Below the pieces are notes generated by a model. The model did not search any database, was not told the DNA's origin, and was given only the letters and a program-made list of their open reading frames with translations. This document shows, one piece after another, positions 42,610-51,702 of a stretch of DNA of 64,000 nucleotides. The DNA is from Mycobacterium sp. IS-1496 (GTDB taxonomy: Bacteria > Actinomycetota > Actinomycetes > Mycobacteriales > Mycobacteriaceae): assembly GCF_001499995.1 (NCBI RefSeq), contig NZ_LQIU01000045.1, forward strand, positions 62,001-126,000. Reading direction: 5' to 3'. The position numbers and the translations under genes were made by a program. Every line of letters begins with the position of its first letter. The first letter of the stretch is position 1.

Positions 42610-43764
42610 ATGTCCTCCACTTCAGAGCGCCATCACGTAAGGGACCGCAGCGTGGATCATGCTACAAAAATTCTGATAGTGGGCCAGACTCCGCCCCCCT
42701 TGGGTGGGCAAGCCGTTATGGTTCAAAAAATCGTCGAGAGCGACCTGAAAGGGATCCAGCTACACTTTGTCCCGATGCAGTTCTCGAGCGATATGGACGA
42801 TATCGGTCGATTCCGATATAAGAAACTGTTTCGTCTACCGTCACTTATCATCAGAATATGGATATCGCGCCTCCTGACCGGAGCACGAACGCTGTACTAT
42901 GCCCCTGGGGGAGAGACAATCACCGCGGTCGCGCGGGATATCGCGGTGCTGTTGTCTTGTAGGCTGCTCTTTGCTCGAGTGATTTTTCATATTCACGCGG
43001 GCGGCTTTACCGACGTGGCCGAAGCTACTCCCCTGCCGTTTCGCGTACTCGCGCGGCTTGCATACCGTAAACCCGATCTTGCGATTCAGTTAACCGAAAA
43101 TAGTCCACCCGACGGCGCTCGCATTGCGGCGAAGCGCATCGTACACATACCAAATGGAATCCCAGACGATGCGGGTCGTTATCTGGCTCACTTCCGCGAT
43201 CCGTCTGCGTCGCAACGAATCGAGCTTCTCTTCGTCGGCATGGTCTCCGAGAGTAAGGGCGTCCGAGTACTGCTAGAAGCCTGCGCCCTGTTGAAGCACC
43301 GTGGGTTCGACTTCCGCCTACGCGTCGCCGGACGCTTCCACTCGCCAGATTTCGAAGAGGAATGCGCATCCTTCATCTCTGTGAACGACCTCGGGGCTAG
43401 CGTAGAGTTCTTAGGCGTGGTGACCGGCGACGAAAAATGGCAAATGTTCTGTAGCGCGGATATTTTTTGCTTTCCCTCTCACTTTAAATCCGAGAACCAA
43501 AGCCTCGTAATTCTCGAGGCAATGCAGTTCGGTCTTCCTTCGGTGGCGTCCGACTGGCGAAGCATGGCGACGATGATTCAGGATGGAGAAACCGGATACA
43601 TCGTTCCCGTCGGGAATTCCAACGCGCTAGCGGACCGGGTAGCGTGGCTAATCGAGAATCCGGACCTACGGGCGAAGATGGGTCAAAAGGCCCGAGAGGT
43701 TTTCCTTTCTGCCTACACGGACGACGTCTGGCGGGCCAACATTGAATCGGCAATTAGGGGATAG
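42610..43764 (+). CDS. GT4-family glycosyltransferase
   Basis: 384 residues from ATG at 42610 (a GTG at 42652 is an alternative with a better N-terminus, MDHATKILIVG). GT-B fold: N-terminal VGQTPPPLGGQAVMVQKI, C-terminal donor domain with LLFVGMVSESKGVRVLLEA, FRLRVAGRF, FLGVVTGDEKWQMFCSADI and the E-x7-E-type SLVILEAMQFGLP. Retaining glycosyltransferase, donor unknown; GDP-sugar use is plausible beside gmd-fcl. 25 nt after fcl, same operon. Confidence 0.9.
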   Translation: MSSTSERHHVRDRSVDHATKILIVGQTPPPLGGQAVMVQKIVESDLKGIQLHFVPMQFSSDMDDIGRFRYKKLFRLPSLIIRIWISRLLTGARTLYYAPGGETITAVARDIAVLLSCRLLFARVIFHIHAGGFTDVAEATPLPFRVLARLAYRKPDLAIQLTENSPPDGARIAAKRIVHIPNGIPDDAGRYLAHFRDPSASQRIELLFVGMVSESKGVRVLLEACALLKHRGFDFRLRVAGRFHSPDFEEECASFISVNDLGASVEFLGVVTGDEKWQMFCSADIFCFPSHFKSENQSLVILEAMQFGLPSVASDWRSMATMIQDGETGYIVPVGNSNALADRVAWLIENPDLRAKMGQKAREVFLSAYTDDVWRANIESAIRG

Positions 43765-43765
43765 G

Positions 43766-44734
43766 GTGAGACTTCTGCTTACGGGGGCGTCCGGGTTTAT
43801 CGGAACGAATTTCGTGGATTTGTGTGCTCGCGAACGGTTAGAAATTCTCAATGTAGATGTCAAGAAACCTCTGAAAAAGGAACACGAGCGTTTCTGGCAG
43901 CAATGCGACATTATGAATTCTGACGAGCTTTCGGAGATTTTTGCAAGATTCGAACCCACGCATGTAATACACATGGCCGCCCGCGCCGACTGCGACGAGA
44001 ACACCACTGTTGAGGCAGGGTACGCAGTCAACACAGTTGGCACTTCTAATGTACTCGCATCAATACGGCGTACGCCTTCGATTGAACGCGTGATCTTTGT
44101 ATCCACCCAGTACGTGACCGGACCCGCTCGCTTACCTGAGCACGACGATGATTACTTCCCGCACACCGTATATGGCGAGAGCAAGGTGATAACGGAAAGG
44201 CTCGTCAAAGAGGCCGGCCTCGATTGTGTCTGGACCCTCGTGCGGCCTACGAATATATGGGGACCGTGGCACGCGCGGTATCGGCGCGAGGCGTGGCGCG
44301 TCATAATGAAGGGACTGTACCTGCACCCGGGTGGGCGTCCCGTGGTGCGCTCTTACGGTTTCGTTGGCAACATCGCATGGCAGATGAAGCAAATTTTGAC
44401 CGCTCCCAGCGAGGCGGTTGATCGGCAAGTTTTCTATCTAGGCGACCGCCCCATTGACATTTACTTATGGGTGAACACTTTTTCACTTGCGCTTCGAGGG
44501 AAGCCTGCAAGGCGGATGCCGCGCGGTGTAATTGCTCCGATCGGCCGTTTCGGCGATCTGCTCGGCCGCTTCGGAAAGTCCTTCCCCTTGACAACCTCCC
44601 GCTATAACAACATGATCTCAGATTACCCAACTCCCATGGAAAAAACGTTTGAGGTGTTAGGCGAGCCTCCTTACTCGCTTCAGCACGGCGTTAACAGGAC
44701 GGTCGAGTGGCTTGAGTCCATCGGCTGGGACTGA
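43766..44734 (+). CDS. NAD-dependent epimerase/dehydratase
   Basis: 322 residues from GTG at 43766, one base after the glycosyltransferase stop, with AGGGG upstream. Extended SDR: RLLLTGASGFIGTNF (G-x-x-G-x-x-G), HMAARADCDENTT, FVSTQYVTGP and VYGESKVITERL (Tyr-x3-Lys). Specificity (epimerase, dehydratase or reductase of a nucleotide sugar) cannot be assigned. It ends the gmd operon. Confidence 0.9.
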   Translation: MRLLLTGASGFIGTNFVDLCARERLEILNVDVKKPLKKEHERFWQQCDIMNSDELSEIFARFEPTHVIHMAARADCDENTTVEAGYAVNTVGTSNVLASIRRTPSIERVIFVSTQYVTGPARLPEHDDDYFPHTVYGESKVITERLVKEAGLDCVWTLVRPTNIWGPWHARYRREAWRVIMKGLYLHPGGRPVVRSYGFVGNIAWQMKQILTAPSEAVDRQVFYLGDRPIDIYLWVNTFSLALRGKPARRMPRGVIAPIGRFGDLLGRFGKSFPLTTSRYNNMISDYPTPMEKTFEVLGEPPYSLQHGVNRTVEWLESIGWD

Positions 44735-44976
44735 ATGCCCATGGGGCGGCTGCGACCTCCAGGACCAGGCGAGGTTCGGGGCTCGAAAGCAATCGAATGC
44801 ACATGATTTCGAATACTCACCGGGGCGCTTTGGCGTGAACCGATAGCTCAATCGATGAGGTGAGCACATCCGTCCTCACATCGGTGCGGACGTTGTAGAC
44901 GGGGTAAGGTTCGAGGTGGGGGCATCACCGGCAGTGGTGGTTCTTCTACCGAGCTACGCTAAGGCAAGAGAAGGAC

Positions 44977-45675
44977 ATGGGGATAAAGACATTCTTGCAA
45001 GAACGGGTGATCGACCCGCTGCAATTCCGCTACGACTCGTTCCCGAGGCTTCCATATCAGCCGCTTCCTGTGCTAGAAAAGGCGAACGCCCGCCGAAGTG
45101 ACGGCACCGTGCAGCGGTGGACTGTCATCGAAGAGCGAATCCGCGAAGCCGACATCGGCTCCGCGATGGACGTAGGTTGCCAGGTAGGGTATTTTCCGTT
45201 CGCTCTGGCCGCAAAAGGAATACCGACTTTGGGAGTCGACCTGGAGGAACGTGCGCTTCGGATCGCACGCTATGCCGCACGGAAGACCGCGACGGATGAG
45301 GTCGCGTTCCTTAATATGACGGTGTCACCCAAAACAGTCCAGCTTTTGCCGGAGGTCGACCTGACATTGGTGATGTCAATCTGGCACCATTGGGTACGTT
45401 ATTACGGACTCGATGGCGCCACCGCCATTCTGAAACGAATCTGGCAGCAATGCCGCGTGACGATGTTCTTCGAGACCGGCGAGAACGAAATGCCCGTCGA
45501 ATATGGACTTCCGGCGATGACCCCGTCGCCCGATGCATGGCTAACCGGCTACCTGCAAGAAACTTGCGTCGACTCGAAAGTCGAACACCTAGGACAGTTC
45601 AAAGCGTTCGCGCCAGGAGGTGACAACACACGGAACGCTGTGCTGCGCAATCTCTTTCAGGTGAGTCGTGCGTGA
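44977..45675 (+). CDS. class I SAM-dependent methyltransferase
   Basis: 232 residues from ATG at 44977 (AAGGA upstream). SAM-binding SAMDVGCQVGYFPFALAAKG and LGVDLEERALRIA, followed by LTLVMSIWHHWVRYYG. Shares layout with methyltransferases of surface-glycan clusters, where they cap or decorate sugars. The stop overlaps the next gene by eight bases, indicating that the two work together. Confidence 0.82.
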   Translation: MGIKTFLQERVIDPLQFRYDSFPRLPYQPLPVLEKANARRSDGTVQRWTVIEERIREADIGSAMDVGCQVGYFPFALAAKGIPTLGVDLEERALRIARYAARKTATDEVAFLNMTVSPKTVQLLPEVDLTLVMSIWHHWVRYYGLDGATAILKRIWQQCRVTMFFETGENEMPVEYGLPAMTPSPDAWLTGYLQETCVDSKVEHLGQFKAFAPGGDNTRNAVLRNLFQVSRA

Positions 45676-46537
45676 AGGCGCCGCTCAACGTCGATTAGCC
45701 CCCGTCCTCTCGCAACACTACGGCGACGGCGTCGTCATACGGCAGACTCGGCAAATAGCGACCAGCACGCAGGCAAGGGTGTTCATCACTGACGTGCGGG
45801 ACTCGCCTCAGCCGATCGTAGCGAAGCTTTTCCGACAGAAGCGATCGGGCGTTGTGGCCGCACTCAACGATGAATATGAATCGCTTTCGGTCATGGCGAG
45901 CGTTTTTAGCAACGTCGAAATCTATGGTTGGTGCGTCACCTCCCCCGTGCCCCTATCTAGGAGTTTCACACCGCCAGCAATACTAATGACAGCAGTACCC
46001 GGAGCGCCCCTCGACAATGTGCTGCCTCGACTCGCGCAGATTGATCGGCATGCCCTAGCAACCACTGTTGCGGAGGCACTTAACGTTTATTGGACCTCAG
46101 CGGAGCGCATAATCGCGGACGTCACGCTTGCAAACATCCTGGCTGATCCCGCAAGGAAGCAACTTTCGTTTGTCGATCCCGGCCTACCAGATCCCGCGTT
46201 CTCTTGCCCTGACATATCTGACACCTTCGCGCCGGGCTCGCGAGACCTTGCGTTCCTACTCGTGCATGTTCTAGCGACGAACGTTCGTATCAGTATGTTG
46301 ACGCCAAGACGTGCGCAGATCCGTGCATCGTTCGCCACTGATGTAGTGCGGCAATTCGCGGCAAAGCATCTTCGGGACTACGAATTGGCTGCATTTCTTT
46401 CGGAACTAACCGGGTGCGCTGCGAAGCATGTCGCTCGTATACCGACTGGCGGACCGTTGGAGCCATGGCGGCGTTTGATAAGGAACCGGGTCAATCAAGG
46501 TATCTCGACAGCGCTAAACGGATTGGCGGAGCACTGA
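45668..46537 (+). CDS. divergent kinase-fold protein
   Basis: 289 residues from GTG at 45668. It fits a protein-kinase/APH-like fold: IVAKLF (Lys53), NDEYESL (Glu68 to 71), IIADVTLANIL as catalytic loop (Asp151, Asn156) and SFVDPG in place of DFG (Asp170). The His usual before the catalytic Asp is absent. Its target could be a sugar or lipid, as for LPS-core kinases; this is inference. Overlaps the preceding methyltransferase by eight bases. Confidence 0.6.
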   Translation: MREGAAQRRLAPVLSQHYGDGVVIRQTRQIATSTQARVFITDVRDSPQPIVAKLFRQKRSGVVAALNDEYESLSVMASVFSNVEIYGWCVTSPVPLSRSFTPPAILMTAVPGAPLDNVLPRLAQIDRHALATTVAEALNVYWTSAERIIADVTLANILADPARKQLSFVDPGLPDPAFSCPDISDTFAPGSRDLAFLLVHVLATNVRISMLTPRRAQIRASFATDVVRQFAAKHLRDYELAAFLSELTGCAAKHVARIPTGGPLEPWRRLIRNRVNQGISTALNGLAEH

Positions 46538-46822
46538 TTATTATTCCACGCAGCAGACATCGGTCGACTGTACTTAGCCTGTTCTTGGCACCTTGTCGCG
46601 GGCCTTCTCATTCGGCCAACCCGGAATCCGTGATCATTCAACTACCGCGTTGGACTCTCCGCACCGCGCTGGGGTGGCTGCAGTCGACCGATCCCAGGGA
46701 GATTCTGAGCCGTACCAATCCATCGCCCGCGCAGGCGCTGACGCTCCGACCGATGGTGCCGACCGGTTCGCAGGCAATCCGGGCCTGAGCGGTCGGACCT
46801 CGAGAATCTTGGTACGGACAGT
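46538..46822. other. gap before the flippase gene
   Basis: About 285 bases without a supported gene; a 124-codon frame overlapping it has no motifs. Confidence 0.35.
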
Positions 46823-48079
46823 ATGAAGCGGATGCTGGTGCTCGCCTCACGTGCGGCAAAACGACTGGGCGGATTCGCTGCCAGTGTAATACTGTTGGCC
46901 GTCGCGTCGCTGTTGCTCATGCCAGCGACAATAGGTGCAGCTGGTCTTCAGATCTGGTCGTCAATTGTTCTTGGGCAAGCCTTGGCTCAGATCGCGGCGA
47001 CCGTCGTTGGGTGGGGATACGGCGTAAACGGTCCCGCGATTGTGGCTACCCGGACGCCTGAGGGAAGCGTTATGTACTTCCGGATGGCTCAGAGAACCAA
47101 GTTCGCCGTCGGGCTGCCTTGCGTTCTTTTAATGGTGGGTGCGATGCTAGCGATTCCAAATCCCGACCCCGTCGCTGGCATACTCGGCGGCGCGCCGCTC
47201 GTCATCAACGCGTTCAGTGCAATCTTTTTCTACATCGGGCGCGCCGCACCACTTTGGCTATTGTTTGCCGAGACCGTTCCCAGAGTGTCACTGATGTTCG
47301 CCGGAGCGGCCGCATTGGCGTTGGGGGCTCCCCTCCTTGTCGGCTTAACGCTACCCGTCATAGGCACGGCCCTTGGTGTCGCAATTTCGTACATCTCGAT
47401 CTGTCGGTCCAGCAGGAGGCACGCAAATTCCGCACCGCCTTCTGAACTAGGGGGCGTACGGGTCCAACTGCGCGCACAAATCGGGCCGGCGGCCGCATCA
47501 ATGCTGCGGGGCGGCCGTGATGCAATACCCGTTCTCCTATTGACCGCCTTAGCTACGGATCTAGTCGCTGTCTTCGGCATATACGACCGGGTCCAACGCC
47601 AGGCGTTAGGGGCGCTGGCACCGTTGACGTCGGCGCTCCAGGGCTGGGTCCCGCACCGCATGGCCAAAGAAGCGAGCGCACGCCCAGCGATAGCTGCGGC
47701 CCTCGCTGGATTCGCAGCAGCTCTCGCTATCCTGGCCGGGTTCTCTTTGCTTGGAGCGCCGTTAGTATCTTGGCTCGCGGCAGGCACCATAGATCCGACG
47801 TCCACCGAGATCTTTTTTTGTGGAGCAGTCATCGCAAGCAGCATTTTAGTGCAGATTGTTGGCTATGCATGTTTGGTACCGCTTGGGGGAATTCGGAACG
47901 TCGTTAGGGCGAACGTTGTTGGCATAGTTGGCATCCTTATCGCACTTCCCGTCGTCGCGTCGCTCGAGCACTCTGTCGCCTACGCACTCGGCGCACTCGT
48001 GATTGGAAATGCCGCTCAGATCTTTTCACAATTGGTGTCGATGCGACGCCATCTCGCCCGGCCACCGTTGCTGGAGTGA
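46823..48079 (+). CDS. Wzx-type oligosaccharide flippase
   Basis: 418 residues, about 12 hydrophobic segments spread evenly along the length. Polysaccharide transport (MOP/MATE-like) layout: N-terminal SVILLAVASLLLMPATIGAAG, central soluble link RSSRRHANSAPPSELGG, then a second bundle starting LRGGRDAIPVLLLTALATDLV. Presumed to flip lipid-linked repeat units to the Wzy side. Family identity rests on topology and context rather than on a strong motif. Confidence 0.75.
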   Translation: MKRMLVLASRAAKRLGGFAASVILLAVASLLLMPATIGAAGLQIWSSIVLGQALAQIAATVVGWGYGVNGPAIVATRTPEGSVMYFRMAQRTKFAVGLPCVLLMVGAMLAIPNPDPVAGILGGAPLVINAFSAIFFYIGRAAPLWLLFAETVPRVSLMFAGAAALALGAPLLVGLTLPVIGTALGVAISYISICRSSRRHANSAPPSELGGVRVQLRAQIGPAAASMLRGGRDAIPVLLLTALATDLVAVFGIYDRVQRQALGALAPLTSALQGWVPHRMAKEASARPAIAAALAGFAAALAILAGFSLLGAPLVSWLAAGTIDPTSTEIFFCGAVIASSILVQIVGYACLVPLGGIRNVVRANVVGIVGILIALPVVASLEHSVAYALGALVIGNAAQIFSQLVSMRRHLARPPLLE

Positions 48080-48089
48080 GTTGGGCTGT

Positions 48090-49000
48090 CAACTCGGGCC
48101 CAAGAATGAGCCGGCAGTTCTGGGCGGCCTACGAGCTGTCTTCACATCCCACTTCTCCGGGTTCCGGAGAAACGGGCATCATCGCGTGGGTGGCCGAGCG
48201 GCCGGTCCGCCCGCGGTTGGCCACACGTCAGCAGTCCATGAATCGCGGGCTGGGTAGTGGAGGTACGCGCCGGAGCCCGCGAAGTCGGCGTGTCTCGGTC
48301 AGCGGTGCAGTCCGCAGCAGATCAGTCGATCAGTCGCACCTAGTTCTTCGGTCTCCTGACGATCGGTCGTTATCGCTGCATCACCAAAAAATCTATCAGG
48401 CTGTGTAAACAGAGTTCCTGCTCCCCACGCCCCTCGCGGTTGGCGCGGCATCGACGTTCACCGACACGCACCGGCGCGCGATCATTCGCCCGGCATACCC
48501 GTACCCCCGTACCATTAGCGCCGGCGGGCCACGGTTTGAGCAGCCCCATCCACGATCGGCGTTTCCCGCTTGCCGACCGGTAAAGGCCGGCGGTTAGAAG
48601 GCGATTCGATCATCGGGAGTTACCATCTCGCAGCGATCGGCTCCCGGGTTAGGGGGCCAAACTCGGTTTGCGGATCCGCCACCTGCCGACCCCGACTCGC
48701 TGAATGCTGCTCCGGTGACCCGTTGCAGGAGCTGACCGATAGATCACATGGGCCAGGGCCTCGAGATGGTGCGCCACCTTGCCACCACTGACAACTCGGT
48801 GCGCTCATCTACTTCCCACACTCGCGATCACCCTGGCAGTGCGCTTCAACGAGAACACAGTCGAACTGCCGCTGTACTACTTCCCGAAGGACGTCACCCT
48901 CGTGAACCATCCATCAGAGCACCTCTACCGGCTCTTGAGCGGACTGAACAACCGACCACGAATACATCGTGGAAGGCCGTGTCTGGCCTACTAACCCCTA
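48090..49000 (+). pseudogene. decayed IS30-family transposase
   Basis: Scattered pieces on the plus strand read in order as an IS30-like transposase: an N-terminal HTH part (FWAAYE..., WVAER, VRPRLATRQQSMNRG), a middle LxDDRSLSL piece, then GQGLEMVRHLATTDN, ALIYFPHSRSPWQ in a second frame, and RFNENT...YYFPKDVTL...LLSGLNNRPR (48842-48961) in a third. At least two frameshifts and stops separate them, so it is non-functional. Boundaries are approximate. Confidence 0.65.
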
Positions 49001-49314
49001 TTAGCCTCACGGCCCGTCAGCATGCGACGTGACTAGAACCCACCTCAGAGGCAGCTTGCTCGTGATTCGACCGGAGCCGACATAGGGCAGCGCGCGCATA
49101 CAAACTTGTCTCGAGGCCGGGCTTCAAACGGTGATCCGCACATTCACTCAGCACCCACCCGAGTGGTTTACCGGACGGACGACTGCTGTCGGTCAGTTAA
49201 GTCAGGGAGTTGTCCAAAGCTCCCTTGACGACATTCATCGAATCTGTCTATGTCCCACTTGACTCTGGCGAGATCCCATTTAGCCGATGACTCGCGGTCC
49301 GCATATCGATTGGG
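49001..49314. other. spacer after the IS30 remnant
   Basis: About 310 bases; nothing recognisable on either strand. Confidence 0.35.
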
Positions 49315-50100
49315 TCATAAACTGCACTTGCAGAATGCCAGCGCCTGGCCCCTCCGAGTGGAGGGACGGAACTCGACACTCTCAAAGATCCGGTTGTGAG
49401 TAATAAAAGTGTTTCTGAACGCCGCTTGGCTGAAATAGAAAGACCTGTCGTATTTAACTGCCCCTACCCCAATAACCGGAATACGCCGCGAAATCAACTC
49501 CATAACCGGCGCCTCGATCCCCCGCCGCACGCGACGAGCTAACCGCCGAACACCTCGCGCTCGAAGATCCGATAACGCAGTAGGCCCGTGAAATCCCTCC
49601 TGAACGAACTGAGGATCGTGCGGTTGGCGAAATTCAACTACCACGGTTCCGCGGCAAAGGCTGGCCAGCTTGCGCATCACGGCGATTGGGTCAGTTACAT
49701 GGTGTAAGACATTGAGAAAAATGACGACGTCGAACTTTTCATCTAGCGAGACTTCCTCGAGTTGACCCTCAATTATTTCGATCTTGCCCTGCCATAAGGG
49801 TGCGAGAGTACTGGCGATCTTGAACCGGGACGGATCCATCTCGATACCTACGGCTCTTGACGCACCGCGCCGAACCGCATCGTGAAGAAAGAACCCATGA
49901 TGGCAGCCCACGTCCAACACAGTTTTGCCCGATAAATCAGCCGGGTAGATAAGGTTAGCGGTGGGTAAGCGGTCCACTCCAGGGATCACCCGACCGTCTG
50001 GAAGCGTCAGCTTCTGATAGTCCGCAAAATCCGTCTGATCGATAAAGCGGTTGATTTCGTCAGCGGACAGCGAGCTAATTATACCATCATTCATTTGCAT
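49315..50100 (-). CDS. SAM-dependent methyltransferase
   Basis: 261 residues. TVLDVGCHHGFFLHDAVRRGASRAVG (SAM motif I), VIFLNVLHHVTDPIAVMRKLA (motif near post I), then a C-terminal part with Arg-rich linker RARGVRRLARRVRRG. Class I methyltransferase of the kind found in glycan clusters; a tRNA-U34 CmoB-like layout is also conceivable. The start (or an ATG at 50094) overlaps the upstream gene by 14 bases, so both are one operon on the minus strand. Confidence 0.82.
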   Translation of the reverse strand: MQMNDGIISSLSADEINRFIDQTDFADYQKLTLPDGRVIPGVDRLPTANLIYPADLSGKTVLDVGCHHGFFLHDAVRRGASRAVGIEMDPSRFKIASTLAPLWQGKIEIIEGQLEEVSLDEKFDVVIFLNVLHHVTDPIAVMRKLASLCRGTVVVEFRQPHDPQFVQEGFHGPTALSDLRARGVRRLARRVRRGIEAPVMELISRRIPVIGVGAVKYDRSFYFSQAAFRNTFITHNRIFESVEFRPSTRRGQALAFCKCSL

Positions 50101-50944
50101 CGATTCTTTCCTGAGAATTGAGCTTCACTAGATCATAGCGGAGTACCGATCGTAACTCTGCTAGTAGCTTGGGCTTGTGTTTGGCTACGTAGCGTTCAAG
50201 CGCTGCGGTGGACTCGAAGTCGTGACCATCCCCGTAGAAACGGCAAACAAAACGCAAGAAAGTTTCACGATCGAGCGTGCCGATTTCTATGAGTTCCGCG
50301 GTAATGTCGAGCGGCTCAAAGCGGGGCCGTATCAACACTTCATAGTGGGTCGGTTCGAGGCGTTTCCACCCTAGAAGCCTCAAGCAAGCGATGCGGTGGC
50401 AGCCATCCCCCGAGAATACCCGCTCGTCGATAGCCTTGCCGTGGACGTTTCGTATAAATCGCCCGGAACTCAACCGAACCGGCTTGGCCTCATCAAACCC
50501 GTAGGTCGACAGGGAATCCCACAGGCTTGCGGTTTCGGCCACCCGCCGAAGGAATGCTGACTGCATTCGTTCGGGGTTGCGCAACAGACTTGGCTCGTAA
50601 CGAACCGAGCGCACATTGCGGAACCACGAGTAATAAGCTCTCGCCTCTGGCCGTGCAAGAAATGCTTCTATGTCGCTGGAGTAGAGTTCACGGTCGTCGC
50701 GAATCAGTTGGACAAACTTCATCCGAACGCAGATATCGAAACGCAGCGGACAAATTAGGTGGTCAATATCTATCGTTTCCCCGAGAGCAGTACCGGGGAC
50801 CACCTGCTGCGTCAGTCGACCAATTCGTCCCCACGCCGCTCGGACAAAATCTTCCGGATGTCGCATCACCCGAATGTACCTCAAATTCTCAATGGAGGTT
50901 CGCTTGGCTTGATCGTTGCCGCTCCCGGGTATGGCTCGCATCAC
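50087..50944 (-). CDS. ParB-like (sulfiredoxin-fold) protein of unknown role
   Basis: 285 residues from GTG at 50944. The central motif FSGDGCHRIACLRLLGW (177-193) matches the G-x-H-R-x-x-A box of ParB-like nucleases and related kinases, but no HTH is visible. The rest is unassigned, with basic N-terminal and charged C-terminal parts. Overlap with the methyltransferase gene and the location in a glycan cluster suggest a paired role in modifying the polymer or its lipid anchor; this is inference. Confidence 0.55.
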   Translation of the reverse strand: MMRAIPGSGNDQAKRTSIENLRYIRVMRHPEDFVRAAWGRIGRLTQQVVPGTALGETIDIDHLICPLRFDICVRMKFVQLIRDDRELYSSDIEAFLARPEARAYYSWFRNVRSVRYEPSLLRNPERMQSAFLRRVAETASLWDSLSTYGFDEAKPVRLSSGRFIRNVHGKAIDERVFSGDGCHRIACLRLLGWKRLEPTHYEVLIRPRFEPLDITAELIEIGTLDRETFLRFVCRFYGDGHDFESTAALERYVAKHKPKLLAELRSVLRYDLVKLNSQERIDANE

Positions 50945-51212
50945 ATTGCATAGCCAATCGCCCGAAGCCTGGTTACATGTTTAAGCGGGCTCTCCAATCC
51001 CGTCGTGCGCGCGATTCATGAAAGTGATATCCACACTATTCGCCGCCGACTGCGGCGAATGCTTTTGCGTTGTGAATTTATGGGCGGCCTTCACGACGTG
51101 CTGTAAGCGGCACGCAGACGAAAGTCTGCTGTCTGAATTGACGCTTGCCCGTCGCTTGCTGGATGGTCGCGCTTTCATTGGATGTAAACCATCGTCCCTA
51201 GAGTTCGAGATC

Positions 51213-51401
51213 GTGAACCGGAAACTGACCTACCTACTGTTTGACTGGTGCGGTAACCGCGCCCGATGCCAGTGCGGTTTTAGCGGCAAGCGACGCGTAT
51301 TCAGGGGAAGCGCTCTGCTTGACGCGCTCGAGCACTGCCGCTCATCGGGACACGTCCCCGTCGGCGTGTTGGACCCAGAACCTCTAAGCACGGGGAGTTA
51401 A
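51213..51401 (+). CDS. small CxCG/HC...H protein, candidate zinc finger (copy A)
   Basis: 62 residues from GTG at 51213, chosen because it aligns without gaps over its whole length with the protein at 57540. Core: RARCQCGFSGKRR, then LLDALEHC-x4-HVPVG. Two Cys (C-x-C-G) and a later H-C-x4-H could bind one zinc. No known family was recognised. An ORF extending to 51018 upstream shows no similarity to the paralogue. It lies beside the DUF4012 fragment inside the island. Confidence 0.6.
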   Translation: MNRKLTYLLFDWCGNRARCQCGFSGKRRVFRGSALLDALEHCRSSGHVPVGVLDPEPLSTGS

Positions 51402-51478
51402 CAAGGCGCGATGATGGTACGTTGGGGCACTGCTCGAAATGGCCAGAATTCTTTCGTCTGTCAGCTCGATGATATGAC

Positions 51479-51654
51479 TCATTCCGAGCATCCGGGAACT
51501 GCCACGGAAGGTACTACCGGATCCATCAACGGCTGCACTGGAACACGAGCTTCACTCGGAGATGTAGGTTCCGACAGGGGGAAAGTTAATTCGCCCGACT
51601 TGCCAGGCGGTATCGCGACCTGCACCTCGAACCTGGGATGGGAACGTTCGATCG
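51479..51654 (-). pseudogene. 3' fragment of a second DUF4012 gene
   Basis: About 58 codons on the minus strand (RSHPRFEVQVAIPPGKSGEL ... EARVPVQPLMD, stop at 51479) match the C-terminus of the complete DUF4012 protein next to it (GHPTFEVQLGIPPRQSGEL ... EARVPVQPLID). The match ends abruptly at the upstream side, where the frame meets a stop. It is a remnant of a duplicated or replaced copy. Confidence 0.8.
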
Positions 51655-51702
51655 AAGTGACCCCCTAGCTGTTCGCCGTTCTAGCATCCCGCTAGGCCTT
51701 GC

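Noticed and set aside
51018..51212. Longer N-terminus for the first CxCG protein
   Set aside because: The paralogue at 57540 aligns only from the GTG at 51213 onward, and the extra residues are unrelated.
51411..51668. 85-codon plus-strand frame
   Set aside because: It is antisense to the DUF4012 fragment, which has a clear protein match on the minus strand.
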